NCBI GenBank assembly: GCA_000504425.1
Contig: KI632513.1
Span: 1,605,491 to 1,669,490 of the forward strand
Direction: 5' to 3'
Length of the DNA: 64,000 nucleotides
From: Rhodopseudomonas palustris JSC-3b
Lineage (GTDB): Bacteria; Pseudomonadota; Alphaproteobacteria; Rhizobiales; Xanthobacteraceae
Under the pieces are notes generated by a model. It had not been told where the DNA came from. It saw only the letters and a program-made list of their open reading frames with translations, and did not search any database. Position 1 is the first letter of the stretch. Every line of letters starts with the position of its first letter. A program made the position numbers and the translations under genes. Positions 8,450 through 16,677 of this stretch are shown in pieces.

Positions 8450-9097
8450 CTATCGAACAGCCCCGGCGCTCGGGTGCAGCACCGGGCGATAGCCGGCCGC
8501 GAGCGCGCGCAGCGTCGCTGGCGGCGTCAGGAGTTGCAGCTCGGCGGCGTCGATCGGCGATGCAGGCCGATAGCCATCCGGATGCCATTGCAGCGCCCGG
8601 CCCTGCACGATCACAAAGCTGATGCCGCTGGTGGGGGCCAACACCATGGCGCCGTCCGGCAATGCCGGAAGCGCGGTTGGCAGCGGATGGCGGCGCGGCG
8701 CGCCGTCCTGTAGCCGCTGCTGATGCAGCACGGCATCGATCTCTTTGGCGCTGGCGCGCGGCTGGCCTTCATGGGGCGAATGATGCGCGCGCGCCCAGGC
8801 CGCTGCGAACGCGGTTGCGGCCGGACGCCGGCAATAGAAACAGGGCCGATGGCCGGCGGCCATCGCGGTCGCCTCGTCCAGAAAGAACAGCTCGGTCCAG
8901 CTGCGGGTCGCCATCACATCGCGGCGGCGGCCTTGAAACTCGCAGACGCAGATGATCCAGGCCTTGCTGCTCCAGCGCCGCGCCAGCAGCGTTTTGGTCT
9001 CAGGATCATGGATGATGCCGCGATTGCCGGTGAACAGGCCGCGCAGCGGCAGCACCACGATCTCGCCGGTCGGCAGCACGCGGTTTTGCAGCGGCAT
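8450..9097 (-). CDS. Conserved hypothetical protein with CxxC motif
   Basis: The chosen start is the ATG at 9095-9097, with GGGAGGAG nine bases upstream (215 residues); the frame can be extended to 9136. Seen: a basic, Trp-rich N-terminal half (GLFTGNRGIIHDPETKTLL, RRWSSKAWIICVC) and a HRPCFYCRR motif near residue 85 that could bind a metal. I recall similar proteins in Bradyrhizobium and Rhodopseudomonas without a function. No membrane segment or signal peptide is visible, so it is probably cytoplasmic. Confidence 0.8.
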   Translation of the reverse strand: MPLQNRVLPTGEIVVLPLRGLFTGNRGIIHDPETKTLLARRWSSKAWIICVCEFQGRRRDVMATRSWTELFFLDEATAMAAGHRPCFYCRRPAATAFAAAWARAHHSPHEGQPRASAKEIDAVLHQQRLQDGAPRRHPLPTALPALPDGAMVLAPTSGISFVIVQGRALQWHPDGYRPASPIDAAELQLLTPPATLRALAAGYRPVLHPSAGAVR

Positions 9098-9175
9098 CCG
9101 CGCTCCTCCCGTGATGGCGGGCGCAAGGCCAGGCAACCAGGACTCCCGCGCCGTGCGCGCGCCGAAACGACGACG

Positions 9176-9697
9176 CTAGCCGGCGCCGTCCTTCATCGGC
9201 GGCTGGAACGACAGCCCGAGATCCCACGGAAAATAGATCCAGGTGTCCTGCGATACTTCGGTGATGAAGGTATCGACCAGCGGCCGGCCGAGCGGCTTGG
9301 CATAGACGGTGGCGAAATGCGCCGCCGGCATCATGTCACGCACCACGCGCGCGGTGGCGCCGGTATCGACCAGATCATCGACGATCAGCACGCCCTTGCC
9401 GGTGCCCTCGCCGAGCGCGACGATGTCGGCGGCGATCGGCTTAAGCAACTGCAACGATCCCTGCTTGTCGTGATCATAGGAGGCGATGCACACGGTATCG
9501 ATCACGCGGATGCCGAGCTCGCGCGCCACGATCGCCGCCGGCACCAATCCGCCGCGGGTGATGGCGATCACCGCCTTGAACGGCCCGACCTCGTTCAACC
9601 GCCAGGTCAGCGCCCGGCAATCACGGTGAAACTGATCCCACGACACCGGGAACGGCCGCCCTGCCCGATCCTGCTTGTTCAGATCGCTTGCCGTCAT
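9176..9697 (-). CDS. gpt: Xanthine phosphoribosyltransferase
   Basis: A 173-residue purine-salvage enzyme that adds PRPP to xanthine or guanine. Seen: the PRPP-binding motif [14 protein letters not shown] (about residues 100-113), the upstream [14 protein letters not shown] segment, and the C-terminal IYFPWDLGL typical of Gpt. The length equals that of the proteobacterial family. GGAGAG precedes the ATG at 9695-9697. Specificity for xanthine over hypoxanthine is taken from the family. Confidence 0.95.
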   Translation of the reverse strand: MTASDLNKQDRAGRPFPVSWDQFHRDCRALTWRLNEVGPFKAVIAITRGGLVPAAIVARELGIRVIDTVCIASYDHDKQGSLQLLKPIAADIVALGEGTGKGVLIVDDLVDTGATARVVRDMMPAAHFATVYAKPLGRPLVDTFITEVSQDTWIYFPWDLGLSFQPPMKDGAG

Positions 9698-9787
9698 GTG
9701 TTTGCTCTCCGATCGCGCTCTGGCCGGCAGCGAAGCGCCGTCACCGCGCTTGCGCCGCCAGCATACGGCATTTTTCGTCCACCGACC

Positions 9788-10525
9788 TCAATGCGGCACA
9801 TGCAGCGTGGTCAGCATCTCCTTGACCGCGGCGACCGCAACCCGCAGCACCTCCGGATCGCGCGAGCGCACCACCAGGTTGGTGTTGGGCTTGCGGTCCT
9901 CGTCCAGGAACGGATAGCTGCCGATGATCGCCTCGGGATGGGCCTCGGCCAGCTTGCGCAGCGGCCCGCCGATATCGCCCTCGCGCGCATTGGCGCGAAT
10001 GGTCTCGGACAGCATCCGCGCGCCCGATTTCAGCTTGGGCGACACGATGTCCATCATCGCCTGCATGATCGACGGCACCCCGGCCAGCACGATGACATTG
10101 CCGATCTTGAAGCCGGGCGCCAGGATGGTCGCGCTCTGGATCAACTCGGCGCCGTCCGGAATCCGGGTCATGCGCAGCCGCGCTTCGTTGAGTTCGGCCT
10201 CGGTAAAGCGCTCGCGGAAGCGCGCCACCACTTCGGGATGGTGATCGATGCCGACCCCGAACGCCTTGGCGACCGCGTCGGCGGTGACGTCGTCATGGGT
10301 CGGGCCGATGCCGCCGGTGGTGAATACATAATGGTAGCGCGCGCGCAGCGCGTCGAGCGCCTCGATGATCACCGCCTCGTCATCGGCGACCACCCGCACC
10401 TCGCGCAGATCGATGCCGATATTGGTCAGGTATTCGGCGATGAAGCCAATGTTCTGATCCTTGGTGCGGCCCGACAAGATCTCGTCGCCGATCACCAGAA
10501 CGCCAGCCGTAACGATTTCGGTCAT
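9788..10525 (-). CDS. CinA/MoaB-type competence/damage-inducible N-terminal domain protein
   Basis: A 245-residue protein consisting of the molybdopterin-binding-like (MoCF/COG1058) domain only. Seen: VLVIGDEILSGRTKDQN at the N-terminus and TTGGIGPTHDDVTADAVA at about residue 70, both signatures of the CinA N-terminal domain, where the family hydrolyses ADP-ribose or NAD-derived pyrophosphates. The C-terminal nicotinamide-nucleotide amidase domain of full CinA (about 400 residues) is absent, as in many alphaproteobacteria that carry it as a separate gene. GGAGG lies 5 bases before the ATG. Confidence 0.9.
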   Translation of the reverse strand: MTEIVTAGVLVIGDEILSGRTKDQNIGFIAEYLTNIGIDLREVRVVADDEAVIIEALDALRARYHYVFTTGGIGPTHDDVTADAVAKAFGVGIDHHPEVVARFRERFTEAELNEARLRMTRIPDGAELIQSATILAPGFKIGNVIVLAGVPSIMQAMMDIVSPKLKSGARMLSETIRANAREGDIGGPLRKLAEAHPEAIIGSYPFLDEDRKPNTNLVVRSRDPEVLRVAVAAVKEMLTTLHVPH

Positions 10526-10747
10526 GGGGCCTCCAGCACACTTCGTCTGCTGCCTCGCTTAGCACGGCGCACCATCATTCCACGAGGCCCTGCCATTAAT
10601 TTGTGCAGGGTTCGGTCGCTTTTCTGAGCATGAGCAGGCCTTCCGCGGCGAAATGCGCAGTCCGGAGGCATATTGCCGCTGGCCCGCCACTTGCTAAGCT
10701 GAACTCGGGGACTTTTCCTCGCACCATCGCGAGACAAGCGACGAGCA

Positions 10748-12166
10748 ATGGCAGTTGCGTTCGATGAAATGAATGGCAGTAACGGCGATATTCGCCAGGC
10801 CTATCAGGAGCTATCCCGTTGGCTAAGCGAAACGCCGCCTGACGCTTTGGAATACCGGCGACACGAGGCAGAGCTGCTGTTTCGCCGAATCGGCATCACT
10901 TTCGCGGTTTATGGCGACGCCGCCGCCCAGGAGCGGCTGATCCCATTCGACGTGATCCCGCGCATCCTGTCCGGCAAGGAATGGGCGCGACTTGAGACCG
11001 GATTGAAGCAGCGGGTGCGCGCACTCAATCTGTTTCTGCGCGACATCTACCATGAGCGCGACATCCTGCGCGCCGGCCGCATTCCGGAAGATTTGATCTT
11101 CCAGAATCCGGTGTTTCGCCCGGAGATGAATCAGCTCGACGTGCCGCACGATGTCTATGTGCACATCGCTGGCATCGACGTGGTGCGGATCGACGCCGAC
11201 GATTTCTACGTGCTGGAAGACAATGCGCGCACGCCGTCCGGCGTGTCCTACATGCTGGAAAACCGCGAGATCATGATGCGGCTGTTTCCAGACCTGTTCG
11301 CGCGCCACCGCATCGCGCCGGTCGAAGACTATCCGGACGCGCTGCTATCGGCGCTGCGCTCGGTGGCGCCGCATTCCGCCACCACCGAGCCGACCGTGGC
11401 TCTGCTGACGCCCGGCATCTACAACTCGGCCTATTTCGAGCACAGTTTTCTCGCCGACAAGCTTGGCGTCGAACTGGTCGAGGGGCGCGACCTCGTAGTG
11501 CGCAATGACGAAGTGTTCATGCGCACCACCGAGGGCCTGAAGCGCGTCGACGTCATCTATCGCCGCGTCGATGACGATTTTCTTGATCCGCTCACCTTCC
11601 GTCCGGATTCGGCGCTCGGCGTGCCGGGGCTGATGTCGGCCTATATGGCTGGCAAGGTCACGCTCGCCAATGCGGTCGGCACCGGCATCGCCGACGACAA
11701 GGCGGTGTATAGCTACATGCCGGACATCGTGCGCTTCTATCTCGACGAAGAACCGATCCTGAAGAACGTGCCGACCTGGCGCTGCCGCGAGCCCGCCGAC
11801 CTCGCTTATGTGCTCGACCATCTCGACGAGCTAGTGGTCAAGGAAGTGCACGGTTCGGGCGGCTACGGCATGTTGATCGGCCCGGCCTCCAGCAAAGCCA
11901 CCATCGAAGCGTTCCGCGACAAGCTGAAGCGCGAGCCCGACGGTTTTATCGCCCAGCCGACGCTGGCGCTTTCGACCTGCCCGACCTGCACCGCCAGCGG
12001 GCTGGCGCCGCGCCATGTCGATCTGCGGCCGTTCGTACTCAGCGGCAAGGACGACATCACCGTGGTGCCCGGTGGTCTGACCCGGGTCGCGCTGCAAGAA
12101 GGCTCGCTGGTCGTCAATTCCAGCCAGGGCGGCGGCACCAAGGACACATGGATTCTCGATGATTAG
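10748..12166 (+). CDS. Circularly permuted type 2 ATP-grasp protein
   Basis: A 472-residue protein of the DUF404/DUF407 family. Seen: DDFYVLEDNARTPSGVSYMLENR (residues about 150-175, quoted in part), DDKAVYSYMPDIVRFYL, LVVKEVHGSGGYGMLIGP with the ATP-grasp Lys and Gly-rich loop, and the end VVNSSQGGGTKDTWIL. ATP-grasp enzymes form an acyl-phosphate and ligate it to an amine. It is the first gene of a four-gene cluster with alpha-E, transglutaminase and Anbu-type peptidase, which comparative genomics has linked to peptide tagging or synthesis. The substrate is unknown. The gene is divergent from the CinA-like gene, with promoters probably in the 222-base gap. Confidence 0.93.
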   Translation: MAVAFDEMNGSNGDIRQAYQELSRWLSETPPDALEYRRHEAELLFRRIGITFAVYGDAAAQERLIPFDVIPRILSGKEWARLETGLKQRVRALNLFLRDIYHERDILRAGRIPEDLIFQNPVFRPEMNQLDVPHDVYVHIAGIDVVRIDADDFYVLEDNARTPSGVSYMLENREIMMRLFPDLFARHRIAPVEDYPDALLSALRSVAPHSATTEPTVALLTPGIYNSAYFEHSFLADKLGVELVEGRDLVVRNDEVFMRTTEGLKRVDVIYRRVDDDFLDPLTFRPDSALGVPGLMSAYMAGKVTLANAVGTGIADDKAVYSYMPDIVRFYLDEEPILKNVPTWRCREPADLAYVLDHLDELVVKEVHGSGGYGMLIGPASSKATIEAFRDKLKREPDGFIAQPTLALSTCPTCTASGLAPRHVDLRPFVLSGKDDITVVPGGLTRVALQEGSLVVNSSQGGGTKDTWILDD

Positions 12167-12288
12167 TCAGCCCCCCGGCACCCGCTATCGGCCACGCGCC
12201 GCAGCGCCGGCTTGCGGCTCCCGCCACCCCGGCCGCAGCGTGCGGCTTTGGGCCCTGCTCTCCCGCCACGCGCGGGAAAGGAACGACC

Positions 12289-13233
12289 ATGCTGTCCCGC
12301 ACTGCTGAAAACCTGTTCTGGCTGGCGCGCTATGTCGAGCGCGCCGAATATGTCGCCCGCTCGATCGAAGCCACGCAGCGGCTGACCTCATTGCCGAGCA
12401 CCTATATCGGCCACACCAATGAGTGGGAAAGCGCGCTGCTCACGGTCGGCGTGTCCTCGGGTTTCCATCAGCATTACGACGAAGCCAATGAGCGCAACGT
12501 CGTCGAATATCTGTCGTTCTCGGAAGACAATCCGTCATCGATCCGCAACTGCATCCAGAACGCCCGGCTCAACGCGCGCGCGGTGCGCACCGCGCTGACC
12601 GGCGAGATGTGGGATGCCATCAATGGCGCCTGGATCGAGCTGCGCGAATCCTGGAGTTCCGGCGCGGTCAGCCGCGAAGACATCTCGCGGTTCCTGCGTT
12701 TCGTGCAGGAAACCTCGCTGCGCTTCGATGGCTGCGCCTATCGCACCATGCTGCGCAACGACGCCTATTGGTTCTCGCGGCTCGGCCTGCATCTGGAACG
12801 CGCCGACAACACCGCGCGCATTCTCGACGTCAAATATCATTTGCTGTTGCCGGACCAGGAACATATCGGCGGGCCACTCGATTACTATCAGTGGTCGTCG
12901 ATCCTGCGTTCGGTGTCGGCGCTCACCGCCTATCACTGGGTCTATCGCCAGACCCTGCAACCCTGGCTGATCGCCGATCTGCTGATCCTGAACGACTCGC
13001 TGCCGCGCTCACTGGCCTCGTGCTACGAGAATTTGGTCACCAATCTCGACCAGATCGGCGTCGCCTATGGCCGGCATGGCGCCGCGCAGCGCCATGCGCG
13101 CGGCATTCGCAACAGGCTGGAACAGAGTCAAATTGAAGACATTTTCCAGCGTGGCGTGCACGAATTCATCCAGGAGTTTATTGCAGATAACGCCCGGCTT
13201 GGCGAAATCATCGCCCGACAATACCTGACCTGA
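12289..13233 (+). CDS. Alpha-E domain protein (DUF403)
   Basis: A 314-residue, mostly alpha-helical protein. Seen: the conserved N-terminus MLSRTAENLFWLARYVERAE (20 residues) followed by A-R-SIEA, and the internal FSRLGLHLERADNTARILDVK, both hallmarks of the alpha-E family with paired Glu-Arg signatures. The family nearly always sits beside a circularly permuted ATP-grasp gene and is thought to be its partner; its chemistry is unknown. AAAGGAACGACC precedes the ATG. The 122-base spacer from the ATP-grasp gene contains no obvious terminator. Confidence 0.93.
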   Translation: MLSRTAENLFWLARYVERAEYVARSIEATQRLTSLPSTYIGHTNEWESALLTVGVSSGFHQHYDEANERNVVEYLSFSEDNPSSIRNCIQNARLNARAVRTALTGEMWDAINGAWIELRESWSSGAVSREDISRFLRFVQETSLRFDGCAYRTMLRNDAYWFSRLGLHLERADNTARILDVKYHLLLPDQEHIGGPLDYYQWSSILRSVSALTAYHWVYRQTLQPWLIADLLILNDSLPRSLASCYENLVTNLDQIGVAYGRHGAAQRHARGIRNRLEQSQIEDIFQRGVHEFIQEFIADNARLGEIIARQYLT

Positions 13234-13263
13234 CCGATCTCACGCCGCCGGACCCTTGATAAG

Positions 13264-14100
13264 ATGCGCTTACGTATCGCCCACTCGACCACTTATCGCT
13301 ACGAGCCGCCGGCTTCGGGGGTGATCCAGGTGCTGCGGCTGTCGCCGAGCAGTCACGACGGCCAATATGTGGTGCGTTGGCAGATCGATACCTCGAGCGA
13401 TACCAAGCTCGACAGCCATATCGATGCGTTCGGCAACCTCACCCATGTGCTCAGCCATGGGCCGATCGCCGACCTTGCCATTCATGTCGAAGGGCTGATC
13501 GAAACCTCGGACACCGGCGGCGTGCTCAAGGGAACCGACGAGCGGTTCCCGCCCAGCCTGTTTCTGCGCTCGACCGCGCTCACCGAGGCCAGCCCGGCCA
13601 TGATCCGCCTGGCGCAGGAGCTGCGCGGCGATTTCGGCGACGACGTGCTCGGCTTCCTGCACGCCCTGATGACCAAGATCAACGAGCTCGTCACCTTCGA
13701 CACCGACCCGACCCATAGCGGCACGTCGGCGGCCGAGGCCTTTGCCCTGAAACGCGGCGTCTGTCAGGATTACGCTCATATTTTCATCGCCTGCGCGCGC
13801 CAGGGCGGCGTGCCGGCGCGCTATGTCGCCGGTCACTTCCTGCGGGCCGACGGCGTCGTTCATCAGGAGGCCGGCCACGCCTGGGTCGAGGCCTATGTGC
13901 CCAATCTCGGCTGGGTCGGGTTCGATCCCGCCAATGCGATCTGCACCACCGAGGCCCATGCCCGCTTTGCAGTCGGGCTCGATTATCTCGGTGCGGCCCC
14001 GGTGCGCGGCACGCGCTATGGTGGCGGCGCCGAAACGCTGACGGTCGAGGTCAAGGTCGAGCCGGTCGGGCGGCCGAATCAGTCCCGGGTTCTGAGGTGA
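13264..14100 (+). CDS. Transglutaminase-like (papain-fold) peptidase/amidase
   Basis: A 278-residue protein. Seen: an N-terminal beta-rich domain beginning LRIAHSTTYRYEPPAS (bacterial transglutaminase N-terminal domain), then the catalytic core with Cys in KRGVCQDYAHIFIACAR, His in QEAGHAWVEAYVP and Asp in GWVGFDPANA, an intact Cys-His-Asp triad. Bacterial members may cut or form isopeptide bonds. No signal peptide is visible, so it probably acts in the cytoplasm together with the ATP-grasp, alpha-E and Anbu partners. It starts 30 bases after the alpha-E gene. Confidence 0.93.
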   Translation: MRLRIAHSTTYRYEPPASGVIQVLRLSPSSHDGQYVVRWQIDTSSDTKLDSHIDAFGNLTHVLSHGPIADLAIHVEGLIETSDTGGVLKGTDERFPPSLFLRSTALTEASPAMIRLAQELRGDFGDDVLGFLHALMTKINELVTFDTDPTHSGTSAAEAFALKRGVCQDYAHIFIACARQGGVPARYVAGHFLRADGVVHQEAGHAWVEAYVPNLGWVGFDPANAICTTEAHARFAVGLDYLGAAPVRGTRYGGGAETLTVEVKVEPVGRPNQSRVLR

Positions 14101-14183
14101 TCGGGCACCATGCGCGCAAACTGAGTGTTGCCGGCCGCGCCGTGCCTGTGTAGCAACGCGCCGCAGATCGGGGGGATTTTTCG

Positions 14184-14936
14184 ATGACCTATTGTTGCGG
14201 ATTGCTGGTGCGCGAAGGGCTGGTGATGATTGCCGACACCCGGACCAATGCCGGGCTCGACAACGTCTCGACGTTCCGCAAGCTGCATGTGTTCAGCAAG
14301 CCGGGCGAGCGAATCTTGGCGGTGGCCAGCGCCGGCAATCTCGCGATCAGCCAATCGGTGCTCAGCACCCTGAATGAAGGCCTGCCCGACTCCCCCGAGG
14401 GCGAGCCGGAAACGCTGATGAACGCCCCGAGCATGTTCAAGGCCGCGCAGCGCATCGGCCGCGCCATCCGCCATATCAACGCCACCGAAGGCCCGGCACT
14501 GCGCGCCGAGGATATTTTGGCCGAGGTGTCGTTTCTGTTCGGCGGCCAGATCAAGGGCGAGAAGATGCGGCTGTTCATGGTCTATCCGGCCGGCAACTTC
14601 ATCGAATGCACCATCGATACGCCGTATCTGCAAATCGGCGAGCACAAATACGGCAAGCCGGTGCTGGACCGCGCCATGCACTACGACATCGAGCTTTATG
14701 AGGCGCTCAAGACCGGGCTGATCTCGATGGACTCGACCATGCGCTCCAATCTCGGCGTCGGCCTGCCGCTCGATGTGCTGGTGGTGCGCGATGGCGTATG
14801 CGACGCCGATCTGCATCATCGTGTCGAAGCCGGCGAGCCCTATTTCCACGATCTGCGCTCGCGCTGGTCGGCGGCGCTGCGCGCCGCGCACAAGAACATC
14901 CCGCTGCCGCCCTACAAAACTCAATCGCAGAGCTGA
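14184..14936 (+). CDS. Proteasome-type peptidase, Anbu (bacterial proteasome homologue)
   Basis: A 250-residue Ntn-hydrolase fold protein. Seen: Thr2 straight after the initiator Met (MTYCCGLLV), the candidate N-terminal nucleophile; Asp in MIADTRTNAG and Lys in FRKLHVF at the places of proteasomal Asp17 and Lys33. Gly-rich LAVASAGNLA follows. Anbu proteins assemble as spiral or ring complexes, and activity has been hard to show. Start: GGGGGATTTTTCG before the ATG at 14184. It is last in the ATP-grasp/alpha-E/transglutaminase cluster, which suggests it processes the product or the tagged protein. Confidence 0.92.
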   Translation: MTYCCGLLVREGLVMIADTRTNAGLDNVSTFRKLHVFSKPGERILAVASAGNLAISQSVLSTLNEGLPDSPEGEPETLMNAPSMFKAAQRIGRAIRHINATEGPALRAEDILAEVSFLFGGQIKGEKMRLFMVYPAGNFIECTIDTPYLQIGEHKYGKPVLDRAMHYDIELYEALKTGLISMDSTMRSNLGVGLPLDVLVVRDGVCDADLHHRVEAGEPYFHDLRSRWSAALRAAHKNIPLPPYKTQSQS

Positions 14937-15088
14937 TTGCCGCAGCGGCGATTTGCGGTGGCCATCGCGAGCTGAGAGCTGCTAGGTTCTGGATCGCGCC
15001 ACAATGCCGATCCGCGTGTGGCCTGCCGTCCCCGGCGCAGCCTTGCAGGCCGCCGGGCGCTTAGTTCCTGCCCCCGAAATCACCGACC

Positions 15089-15628
15089 ATGACCGACACT
15101 CCCGCAAATCCCACTAAGCAGCAAACCCGCCCCGCCTGGCGCGCCATGACCGAAAGCGATCTTGGCGCCGTCACCAGCATAGCGGCGCGCGTCCACGTGT
15201 CCTATCCCGAGGATGACGCGGTGTTTGCCGAACGGCTGACGCTCTATCCCGACGGCTGTTTCATCCTCGACAGCCAGTCCGGACCGCTCGGCTACATGAT
15301 CAGCCACCCCTGGCATCTCGGCCAGCCGCCCGCGCTCAACATCATGCTCGGCACCCTGCCCGCGCCGGCCTCGACCTATTATCTGCACGATCTGGCGCTG
15401 CTGCCGCAGGCGCGCGGCCTGGGCGCGGGCCCGAGCATCGTCACACGCTTGGCGCAGCACGCCTCAGCGCAGCAGCATCGCAACATCTCGCTGGTGGCGG
15501 TCAATAATTCGCTCCAGTTCTGGCGACGCCAGGGTTTTAGCCCGCTGCAAGATCAGGCGCTGGCCGAGAAGCTGGCGAGCTATGACGCCGAAGCCTGCTA
15601 CATGCTGCGCGAGCTGAGCGCCGCCTGA
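15089..15628 (+). CDS. GNAT-family N-acetyltransferase
   Basis: A 179-residue protein. Seen: strand-turn pattern with YYLHDLALLPQARGLGAG, in which QARGLGAG is the acetyl-CoA pyrophosphate-binding motif A (Q/RxxGxG/A), and the late LVAVNNSLQFWRRQGF typical of motif B. The acceptor substrate (small-molecule amine or protein N-terminus) cannot be told. A short SDR gene follows 24 bases later on the same strand and the two may be co-transcribed. Confidence 0.9.
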   Translation: MTDTPANPTKQQTRPAWRAMTESDLGAVTSIAARVHVSYPEDDAVFAERLTLYPDGCFILDSQSGPLGYMISHPWHLGQPPALNIMLGTLPAPASTYYLHDLALLPQARGLGAGPSIVTRLAQHASAQQHRNISLVAVNNSLQFWRRQGFSPLQDQALAEKLASYDAEACYMLRELSAA

Positions 15629-15652
15629 GCGGCCACTGACCGGGAGAGCGAC

Positions 15653-16414
15653 ATGACGGAGCCTGTGGCCAAGATCGCGGTGGTGACCGGCGCTGGCTCG
15701 GGCATCGGCCGTGCCGTGGCGCTGGCGCTGGTCAAGGCCGGCTTTTGCGTGGTGCTCAGCGGCCGCCGTGTCGAAACACTGGATGACACCGCGCGCGCCG
15801 CCGCTGCTGCCGGTGGCCGCACGCTGGTGGTGCCGGCCGACATGACCGATCCGGCCTCGATCGCCGCGCTGTTCGAGCGCACGGTCGCCGCGTTCGGCCG
15901 GCTCGATCTGCTGTTCAACAATGCCGGGATCGGCGCGCCGCCGCTGCCGTTTGAGGATGTGTCGCTAGCGCAGTGGCAGGCGGTGGTTGATACCAATCTG
16001 ACCGCGCCGTTTCTGTGCAGCCAGCACGCGTTCCGCATCATGAAGCAGCAGAGCCCATGCGGCGGCCGCATCATCAATAACGGCTCGATCTCGGCGCACG
16101 CGCCGCGGCCGTTCTCGGCGGCCTATACTGCCACCAAACACGCGATCACCGGCCTGACCAAGGCCACCGCGCTCGATGGCCGCGCCTACAATATCGCCTG
16201 CGGCCAGATCGACATCGGCAATGCTGCCACCGAGATGACCGAGCCGATGGCAGCCGGCATCTTGCAGCCATCGGGCGCCATGCTGGTCGAGCCGCGCATG
16301 GATGTCAGCAATGTCGCCGAAGCAGTGGTCTATATGGCCACCCGGCCGCTCGACGCCAATGTGCTGTTCATGACGGTGATGGCCAGCCAGATGCCGTTTG
16401 TCGGCCGCGGCTGA
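15653..16414 (+). CDS. Short-chain dehydrogenase/reductase (SDR)
   Basis: A 253-residue classical SDR. Seen: cofactor motif [14 protein letters not shown] (residues about 13-26) with RR in LSGRRVET suggesting NADP(H), NNAGIG stabilising motif, the catalytic Ser in NGSISAH and the YTATK motif for Tyr and Lys. It is cytoplasmic, with an alcohol or ketone substrate of unknown identity. GGGAGAG lies 5 bases before the ATG. Confidence 0.92.
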   Translation: MTEPVAKIAVVTGAGSGIGRAVALALVKAGFCVVLSGRRVETLDDTARAAAAAGGRTLVVPADMTDPASIAALFERTVAAFGRLDLLFNNAGIGAPPLPFEDVSLAQWQAVVDTNLTAPFLCSQHAFRIMKQQSPCGGRIINNGSISAHAPRPFSAAYTATKHAITGLTKATALDGRAYNIACGQIDIGNAATEMTEPMAAGILQPSGAMLVEPRMDVSNVAEAVVYMATRPLDANVLFMTVMASQMPFVGRG

Positions 16415-16422
16415 ACTGGAAA

Positions 16423-16641
16423 CTAACCGCCGTCGCTTTGCTGCGGCGATCGTCCGATCCCGACCAACTGCTTCAGGCTGCTCAGCCAGCGCTCAAAGGC
16501 CAGCGACGTCGCTGCTTGCGCATCGATCCCGGATTCAGGCTGCGCCTCGTCATCGGGCAAGGCGCTGACGATCGATGGCGCGTCCTCGACAACCGGGAGC
16601 GAATATTTGGCGCGCTCGATTTCAATTACATCGCCGATCAT
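16423..16641 (-). CDS. Small hypothetical protein downstream of a sensor kinase
   Basis: The ATG at 16639-16641 has AAGGAG eight bases upstream, so I prefer it to the GTG at 16650 that overlaps this ribosome site; the product has 72 residues. It is acidic with a short amphipathic C-terminal helix (FERWLSSLKQLVGI) and has no recognisable domain. It starts 36 bases after the stop of the hybrid histidine kinase and is probably translated from the same message. A role in signalling is only suggested by position. Confidence 0.6.
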   Translation of the reverse strand: MIGDVIEIERAKYSLPVVEDAPSIVSALPDDEAQPESGIDAQAATSLAFERWLSSLKQLVGIGRSPQQSDGG

Positions 16642-16677
16642 CGTACTCACTCCTTACCAAAATCAATGCTGGCGCCG

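Noticed and set aside
8723..10627. 634-residue plus-strand open frame
   Set aside because: It runs antisense through three well-supported genes (CxxC protein, gpt, CinA-like) and its His/Arg/Gly-rich translation is typical of an antisense shadow.
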